Shown piece after piece: positions 47,408 to 51,733 of a stretch of 51,733 bases of DNA. Origin of the DNA: an uncultured Eubacteriales bacterium (GTDB lineage: Bacteria > Bacillota > Clostridia > Peptostreptococcales > Anaerovoracaceae); the NCBI GenBank assembly GCA_902786815.1, contig CADADV010000013.1, forward strand, positions 1 through 51,733. Direction: 5' to 3'. A model generated the notes under the pieces. That model saw only the letters and a list, made by a program, of their open reading frames with translations, was not told where the DNA came from and did no database searches. Each line of letters begins with the position of its first letter. The stretch's first letter is position 1. Position numbers and translations under genes: made by a program.

Positions 47408-47920
47408 TCAGGCCTCCTGTGTCAGCCGTCCGGCGTATTCGCAGATTTCCCAGTCCGGATCATCGTCCGCTTCCTCGTTCAGAAACCGCTCAACGGCTTC
47501 GTAATCGCTTATGAAGTGGACCTCTCCGCGAAGGACCGCGCAGTACATCCTTTCGTCCAGGATCTTCTGGATGGAGTCCGGCGTCCACATCGTGATATCG
47601 GAGCAGATCCAGATCACCATGGCCAGATCGTGCGTCGAGAAATCGTGATCCAGCATTTCAAACAGGTCTGAGTACTGCTGGTTGCTGCCGTGGGTGAACC
47701 ACTGGTACTTGTTGCACAGCTGGTACAGGCGGTTTCGGGTCAGATCTGGATTTTTCTGATGCCGCTTCACTTCGGACAGCAGCTCCTCAGCGGTCTTCCG
47801 ATAACCTTCGGCCAGGATCTGCCAGCCCTTGTCGGAGCCAGTCTGCTTCAGTTCTTCCTCAGCCTTCCGGCCGAAATCCATGCCCTTATCGATATCTTTC
47901 ATCTTGTTGGCGCTAATCAT
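47408..47920 (-). CDS. Hypothetical helical protein
   Basis: A 170-residue helical protein (MDFGRKAEEELKQTGSDKGW..., LAMVIWICSDITMWTPDSIQ). AAAGGA precedes ATG 47920. It lies one base from the methyltransferase, suggesting joint function. Not recognised. Confidence 0.7.
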   Translation of the reverse strand: MISANKMKDIDKGMDFGRKAEEELKQTGSDKGWQILAEGYRKTAEELLSEVKRHQKNPDLTRNRLYQLCNKYQWFTHGSNQQYSDLFEMLDHDFSTHDLAMVIWICSDITMWTPDSIQKILDERMYCAVLRGEVHFISDYEAVERFLNEEADDDPDWEICEYAGRLTQEA

Positions 47921-47969
47921 CGTTCTGTCCTTTCTGCCGGCCTTTGGCCCGACCGGCGGGGCGTCGTTT

Positions 47970-48578
47970 TCAGTGGACGAAGAAGCTCAGCTCTCCGTTG
48001 ATCATCTCGTAGGTCATCATCCCGCAGTCGAAGCGGATGTAGTTCCAGTCAGTGGCGTCGTACATTGGCTTCCGATCGTACTCGCCGCACCGCCGGCAGG
48101 CGCCGTGGCGGTTCTTCTCGATCTTGTTCACGGTCCGGATAATCTTGATCCTGTTCGGCTGGAATCCCCACCAGTCAGCCAGCATCTCGATGGCCTCACT
48201 GTCTGTCAGCTCCCGAGCCCCGGAGTTGGCCAGCTTCTCGTAATCGGCCTGCTTGGCGTTCTCCTTGTACTCGTAAGGTTCCCATTCCTGCTCCTTCTCG
48301 AGTTCCTTCTTCAGCTTCTCCACGGCGCTGATCATGTCCCGGCTGTAGGTCTCGTAGTTTTTCTTCAGATCAGCAAGCTCCAGCTCCGCACCGCGGTGGT
48401 CTTCCTTCTCGACCTTCAGCAGCTTCCGGAGAACGGCCACCATTCCGTTGTCCTTGACGAACTTCTTGCAGAATGCCTGCTTGTCGCCGTCGAAGTCGTA
48501 GTACATCTGCTCGATCTCAGCGTACTCTTCCATGGAGACCTCGATCCCTGTCAGCTTTTCGAACTCCTGAATCATCAT
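47970..48578 (-). CDS. Hypothetical protein with coiled coil and zinc knuckle
   Basis: A 202-residue protein, first gene behind the promoter at 48.65 kb. A long charged coiled coil (SRDMISAVEKLKKELEKEQE) is followed by LADWWGFQPNRIKIIRTVNK and a CRRCGEYD knuckle. AAGGAGG precedes two ATGs (48578 and 48575). Function unknown. Confidence 0.7.
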   Translation of the reverse strand: MMIQEFEKLTGIEVSMEEYAEIEQMYYDFDGDKQAFCKKFVKDNGMVAVLRKLLKVEKEDHRGAELELADLKKNYETYSRDMISAVEKLKKELEKEQEWEPYEYKENAKQADYEKLANSGARELTDSEAIEMLADWWGFQPNRIKIIRTVNKIEKNRHGACRRCGEYDRKPMYDATDWNYIRFDCGMMTYEMINGELSFFVH

Positions 48579-48634
48579 CTTGGTGTTCCTCCTTGTGCTT
48601 AGTTCTTTCGGCCCATTCCCGTGGGCTCGGTAAT

Positions 48635-48663
48635 ATAGTACACTATAATTCTTTACTTGTCAA
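48635..48663 (-). promoter_or_regulatory. Promoter P1 of the reverse accessory module
   Basis: On the minus strand TTGACA (48663-48658) and TACTAT (48640-48635) are 17 bases apart, a consensus sigma-A promoter. The -10 lies in TAGTGTACTATA, a partial dyad also found in the other two promoters at 50.4 kb. AT-rich flanks add UP-element character. It drives 48578-45056. Confidence 0.85.
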
Positions 48664-48730
48664 CACTTTATTTATACTAAATCAATAAATGATATTTTCA
48701 AGTAAATCAAAAAGAATGACCGCGACGCCA

Positions 48731-49654
48731 TCACGCCGCGGCCCTATTCTCAAACACATTCATCAGGTGAAGCCTTGCGGTCTTGAACTCTTTGCCCCGC
48801 ATCTTCAGCCGACGGGTCAGCAGATCTTCAAAGGCCTTCGCCTTATCCCTGCCGTCCAGCTTCTGGAAGCTGTAGGAATCCTTCGCGTTGATCGCCCAGG
48901 CACTCATGGCCAGGCAGAACTGAATGTAGGCCTTGATTTTCCCGGCGTGAGTGGTTCCGTTGAACAGTCGGAACTCGACGGTACCCTTCGTGAAGAAGGC
49001 GTGGAGGTTGACGCCGTGATAACGGGTGCTGTTGTAGTGCTGGTGGTCGATTCCACCGTGGTAATCATCGTTGACCTTGCTGTACCATATCCGCTCGATG
49101 GACGCCTTGGAACGGTCCTTGTCGTGCCGCATGGCCATGAGCAGATCCCGGTTGATCTTCTTGCACCAGCGGTTGGCCCGGTCGCCGATCTCCAGCGCTT
49201 CGTAAATGATGTCCTGCCGGCCGACAGTCAGGTTCATCAGACGGACCAGGGAATCCGGAGTGTGATTGGCTCCGTCAACGTGGACGTGGATTCCGCAGGA
49301 ATCGTTGGCCATGGCCCCAGCTGCTCTCAGCTTCCGGATGATTTCCTGCACATCCTCAATGTCGGAGTACTGGCAGATCGGGCTGACCACCTCACAGCGG
49401 AGATCGGTTGCGGTCCGGCCTTCATATCTCTGCTGGATCCTGCCGTTGGACTTGATCTCAGGACGGATGGAAACGTCTCTGCTGCACTTCCACCAGCGGC
49501 CCTTGCTGTCCATAGCCTTGGTGGTGTCATACCCGTCGGAGACGTGCTCAGTGCGTCCTGTGCCGAAATGCTGGGCGATGATCTGCGCGGCGTGAGGGCG
49601 AGTGATTCCCGTCAGCTCGATCTCGATGCCGAAGTTCTGATCCTGAATGTTCAT
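48731..49654 (-). CDS. Amidoligase (COOH-NH2 ligase family)
   Basis: A 307-residue glutamine-synthetase-fold ligase. It has the start motif NFGIEIELTGITR, RCEVVSPICQYSD, the metal site SCGIHVHVDGANHTP and GTVEFRLFNGTTHAGK, which together define PF12224-type amidoligases. Family members use ATP to make amide or isopeptide bonds on peptides or proteins. ATG 49654 is chosen because GAAAGGAG lies 8 bases before it; the upstream ATG overlaps that site. The target in this phage is unknown. Confidence 0.88.
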   Translation of the reverse strand: MNIQDQNFGIEIELTGITRPHAAQIIAQHFGTGRTEHVSDGYDTTKAMDSKGRWWKCSRDVSIRPEIKSNGRIQQRYEGRTATDLRCEVVSPICQYSDIEDVQEIIRKLRAAGAMANDSCGIHVHVDGANHTPDSLVRLMNLTVGRQDIIYEALEIGDRANRWCKKINRDLLMAMRHDKDRSKASIERIWYSKVNDDYHGGIDHQHYNSTRYHGVNLHAFFTKGTVEFRLFNGTTHAGKIKAYIQFCLAMSAWAINAKDSYSFQKLDGRDKAKAFEDLLTRRLKMRGKEFKTARLHLMNVFENRAAA

Positions 49655-49687
49655 GTGCTTAGCTCCTTTCAATTTCTCGGCCTGTTC

Positions 49688-50311
49688 TCAGTGAAGGACG
49701 GCCTTGTTCTTGCCAATGGTGGTCACGGTGTATTCGAAGTGGTTGTCCTTCCAGCAGCGGACGATGCTGGCGATCCGGTCGGCCTTCAGCTTCGGCTTCC
49801 CGAGATGGCGGCGAACGGCAGGGAGAAGGATCTGCTTGGTGGCTTCATCCTTGAATTCCTTCCGGGCCTTCCAGCTGTCCTGGATCTTCTCCATGCTCCA
49901 CCGGACGGAAGAACGTTCGCGATTCTTTGCCAGGGCTTCCTCAGCTTCTTCGGCTTCAAGGTACCAGTCCGAGTCATACCGGCGGCCCATCCGGTAGAAG
50001 ATCCGCTTCTCGATGACTTCCAGCCGCTCGTTCCAGATGATGGCATCCCGGCCAAATCCCTGAGTGTTGATGACCCGTTCGTCTGTGCACCGGCCCACGG
50101 TGAGAACGATCGCGTCTGCGGTGCGGAAGTTCTCGCCCCAGATCGTCTCGCTGTTGAGCAGGACCCGGATAACTTCGTTGCCCTTCCGGAAGTCGATCTT
50201 GGCGATTTCGCCCTGGCTCCCGTTCATGGAGTTCGTGTTGATGGTGTATCCGGCGGCGAGGAATTCGGCTGCCTTGGCGGCGTAGATGGCGTTGATTTCG
50301 GTGGACTTCAT
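49688..50311 (-). CDS. Hypothetical protein paired with the amidoligase
   Basis: A 207-residue protein (MKSTEINAIYAAKAAEFLAA..., VLTVGRCTDERVINTQGFGR). Mixed fold, no named domain. It is the first gene after promoter P2 and is followed 33 bp later by the amidoligase, so it could be its substrate or partner. ATG 50311 has GAAAGGAG upstream. Confidence 0.7.
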   Translation of the reverse strand: MKSTEINAIYAAKAAEFLAAGYTINTNSMNGSQGEIAKIDFRKGNEVIRVLLNSETIWGENFRTADAIVLTVGRCTDERVINTQGFGRDAIIWNERLEVIEKRIFYRMGRRYDSDWYLEAEEAEEALAKNRERSSVRWSMEKIQDSWKARKEFKDEATKQILLPAVRRHLGKPKLKADRIASIVRCWKDNHFEYTVTTIGKNKAVLH

Positions 50312-50359
50312 GGCGGTTTCTCCTTTCACCCTGTCGTATTTGGTATCGCTTACAACCAT

Positions 50360-50388
50360 ATAGTACACTAACATTGTTTACTTGTCAA
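50360..50388 (-). promoter_or_regulatory. Promoter P2 of the reverse accessory module
   Basis: TTGACA (50388-50383) and TACTAT (50365-50360) on the minus strand with 17 bases between. The stretch TTGACAAGTAAA and the -10 region TTAGTGTACTATAT repeat P1 almost exactly, so both respond to the same regulator. Confidence 0.85.
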
Positions 50389-50419
50389 TAGGCAAATGAA
50401 AGAAAATCAATATTTTTTG

Positions 50420-50448
50420 TTGACTTCTTCTCTTTTCTGGTGTACTCT
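50420..50448 (+). promoter_or_regulatory. Divergent promoter P3 with the same -10 box element
   Basis: TTGACT (50420-50425), 17 bases, TACTCT (50443-50448), reading GTGTACTCT at the -10. It drives the small HTH-like gene at 50464. The GTGTACT core overlaps the -10 exactly as in P1 and P2, forming a probable shared operator. Confidence 0.7.
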
Positions 50449-50463
50449 TAGCGAGGAGGTGAT

Positions 50464-50715
50464 ATGGATATGTCCATCAGCAACGCAGTAAGGTCCGTCC
50501 TCAGTATGAAGGGACGGAAACAGAACGATCTTCTTGGGGTTCTGGATGTGAAGAGTAAGCAGGCGCTTAGTAACAAGATGGTCAATGAGCGCTGGTCGGG
50601 AAGTGACCTGGCGTCCATCGCCGAGTTTACTGGCGGAAAGCTGGCTTTTGTCTTTCCGGATGGCCAGATGGTCTATATAGAAGAAGAAAAGGCCCCAGAT
50701 GCTGCTAACATCTGA
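50464..50715 (+). CDS. Small HTH-like (Cro-type) regulator
   Basis: An 83-residue protein. SNAVRSVLSMKGRKQNDLLG, then VKSKQALSNKMVNERWSGSD, fits a compact XRE/Cro-like helix-turn-helix, followed by a two-strand end (KLAFVFPDGQMVYIEE). GCGAGGAGGTGAT precedes ATG 50464; ATG 50470 is an alternative. Its position divergent to the accessory module and convergent with another regulator suggests a switch. Confidence 0.65.
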   Translation: MDMSISNAVRSVLSMKGRKQNDLLGVLDVKSKQALSNKMVNERWSGSDLASIAEFTGGKLAFVFPDGQMVYIEEEKAPDAANI

Positions 50716-50719
50716 GGCC
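50691..50719 (-). terminator. Terminator for the minus-strand repressor-like gene
   Basis: GGCC-C-CAGATG (50691-50701) pairs with CATCTG-A-GGCC (50709-50719). On the minus strand it is followed by TTTTC. It lies over the end of the plus-strand HTH gene, so the convergent genes share it. Confidence 0.7.
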
Positions 50720-50728
50720 AGGAGTTGG

Positions 50729-50980
50729 TCACTTTCCTCTTCGCTTCTTCGGCTGTGCCTTACGTGTCTTCGGCCGTTTGTTCGGTTCGTATTCAAGGAT
50801 GTCGCAGACTGGACAATCAAGGGATTCGCAGATCCTGTCCAGATAATCAAGGTCGATCGTGTCCTTCATGTCGTTGAACCACTCGCCGATAGTAGCACGC
50901 CGGATATTCGTTGCGGAGGACAGTTCCGTCTGGGTGATCCGGAGCTCGCCAAGCTTCCGGGAGAGAACGATCTTAATCAT
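50729..50980 (-). CDS. XRE-family transcriptional regulator (candidate repressor)
   Basis: An 83-residue helix-turn-helix protein: MIKIVLSRKLGELRITQTEL, SSATNIRRATIGEWFNDM, DLDYLDRICESLDCPVCDIL, the YozG/HTH_26 pattern, plus a basic tail. ATG 50980 has GAAGGAG upstream; a further ATG at 51004 precedes that site. A TACAAT -10 (minus strand, 51009-51004) could drive it. CGTGCT (51019) and AGCACG (51046) form a loose dyad upstream, a possible operator. It is the best candidate for the lysogeny repressor, though short. Confidence 0.8.
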   Translation of the reverse strand: MIKIVLSRKLGELRITQTELSSATNIRRATIGEWFNDMKDTIDLDYLDRICESLDCPVCDILEYEPNKRPKTRKAQPKKRRGK

Positions 50981-51094
50981 CCAACACCATGCTCCTTCGT
51001 GCATATTGTATCAGGATACCGTGCTTTTGGATCATTTCGGACTATTAGCACGCTATTTCGTACAATCTGAACGTGGTGGAGCACGAACAGAAAA

Positions 51095-51138
51095 GGGCAG
51101 GAGTGTTTTCTTCACTGAAGAATTTTACACTCCTGCCC
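51095..51138 (-). terminator. Terminator of the recombinase gene
   Basis: GGGCAGGAGTGT (51095-51106) pairs perfectly with ACACTCCTGCCC (51127-51138), with a second inner stem TTCTTC/GAAGAA, and minus-strand TTTTC after it. It lies 52 bases after the recombinase stop. Confidence 0.85.
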
Positions 51139-51189
51139 TGATTTACGCCACTCTTGGTATTTCAATAACGGCGAAAGTATGGTAAACTC

Positions 51190-51733
51190 TCAGCGTAACA
51201 GGGATTGTTTCCGGGCCAGTGGGCGGGGTTTGCATAAGCTCCCTAAGAGTCCACCACACGTGTGCCAGTTAAAGATGATTTTGTAATCATCAGCTGACAC
51301 AGTAACCTTATGGACAGCCGCCTGGAGCAGAGTTTTCTGCTGATCAGGCGGCTGTTTTTTTATGCCTTCGCAGGCCGTGATCGCGGCCACGGTGGCCGGG
51401 GCGTCATAACGGGCGACCGGGCGGCGAAGGGCGGAAGATCTGTTCTGCAGGTCGTCGCGTTCTTTTTCCAGCCGGCGCAGGTCATCAGCCAGGGATAACG
51501 GGGCGTCGGAACCGTGATCGGAAATAAAAGAGACAATGCGGGCGATGCGCTTGTTGATCTCAATGACCTGCTGATCGAGGACACGGGCCTCGGCGGCGTG
51601 ATCCTCGTCTGCTGCGTCGGCGTAATTATTCGCCACAAAACAGGCCCGGCTGATCTCGTCCGTGCCTGCGGTGGCCATTTGTTCCAGAACGGTGAAAACG
51701 GCGTCCTGGAGGGCCTCCAGACGGGCAGGACGG
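51190..51733 (-). CDS. Large serine recombinase/integrase, C-terminal part (5' end outside window)
   Basis: A partial frame of 180 residues running in from the right edge. It shows the long coiled coil typical of large serine recombinases (ARVLDQQVIEINKRIARIVS, LADDLRRLEKERDDLQNR) followed by ACEGIKKQPPDQQKTLLQAA and a beta end (KVTVSADDYKIIFNWHTCGG). The coil controls integration versus excision; the catalytic Ser domain and most of the zinc domain are outside. The call is from the C-terminal pattern only. An attachment site would be expected near the missing 5' end or after 51190; none was seen. Confidence 0.7.
   Translation of the reverse strand, partial: RPARLEALQDAVFTVLEQMATAGTDEISRACFVANNYADAADEDHAAEARVLDQQVIEINKRIARIVSFISDHGSDAPLSLADDLRRLEKERDDLQNRSSALRRPVARYDAPATVAAITACEGIKKQPPDQQKTLLQAAVHKVTVSADDYKIIFNWHTCGGLLGSLCKPRPLARKQSLLR

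Noticed and set aside
48689-50371. 560-codon open frame on the plus strand
   Set aside because: It lies antisense to the amidoligase and its partner, has no ribosome site or motif, and owes its openness to GC-rich codon bias on the other strand.
51000-51190. Attachment site next to the recombinase
   Set aside because: No direct repeat or core could be recognised without the host junction; the hairpin there is a terminator.

Overview
The window is most of the genome of a tailed, siphovirus-like temperate bacteriophage (or prophage) of a low-GC-phylum host, most likely a gut or rumen Clostridia. The host guess rests on strong AGGAGG ribosome sites, frequent GTG/TTG starts, GC-rich codon use, an LLH-type holin, SPP1-like head genes and an HK97-like order of packaging, head and tail genes. 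The right edge holds the C-terminal end of what looks like a large serine recombinase, and two small HTH proteins lie beside it, which points to lysogeny.

Layout, left to right. 1-13.6 kb: early genes on the plus strand. These are SSB, a replisome organiser, a DnaB-type helicase, a ParB-like protein, a RuvC-like resolvase, a MazG-like protein and ThyX, then a dense run of small overlapping genes, many with CxxC zinc-ribbon pairs. This block ends with an ArpU/sigma-like regulator that probably controls late transcription. A tRNA-like RNA with a 119-nt insert in its anticodon arm sits at 9.65 kb. 13.9-17.2 kb: a polytopic membrane protein, a ParB-like protein, a PAPS-reductase-like (IbrA/DndC-related) protein and a second ParB-like gene whose frame is broken. 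17.27 kb: a tRNA-Trp(CCA). 17.4-27.3 kb: terminase, portal, a MuF head protein with a C-terminal toxin-like domain plus candidate immunity gene, scaffold, capsid, connectors and the tail-tube protein. 27.4-36.5 kb: the tail chaperone pair with a textbook -1 frameshift site, tape measure, distal tail protein and a large tail-tip protein. 36.5-42.7 kb: small tail-associated proteins, a GT-A glycosyltransferase, a second copy of the tail-tube protein, and a complete diversity-generating retroelement (DGR). 42.7-44.9 kb: lysis genes (membrane proteins, NlpC/P60-SH3 endolysin, holin). 45.0-50.3 kb: a minus-strand accessory module (GGCT/AIG2-like cyclotransferase, DUF4942-type adenine methyltransferase, amidoligase and unknowns) driven by two near-identical promoters. 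50.4-51.7 kb: regulators and the recombinase.

The standout system is the DGR. The variable gene 39666-40760 encodes a formylglycine-generating-enzyme/C-type-lectin-like protein. Its 3' end carries a 116-bp variable repeat (40622-40737) that matches the template repeat (41323-41438) at every position except 11, and all 11 differ at template adenines. An Avd-like gene, a YMDD reverse transcriptase and an 8-bp-stem/GACA-loop hairpin after the variable repeat complete the cassette. Its position directly after the tail genes, next to a duplicated tail-tube protein and a glycosyltransferase, suggests that it diversifies a receptor-binding tail component.

All functions are read from sequence motifs and gene order alone; no database search was possible.
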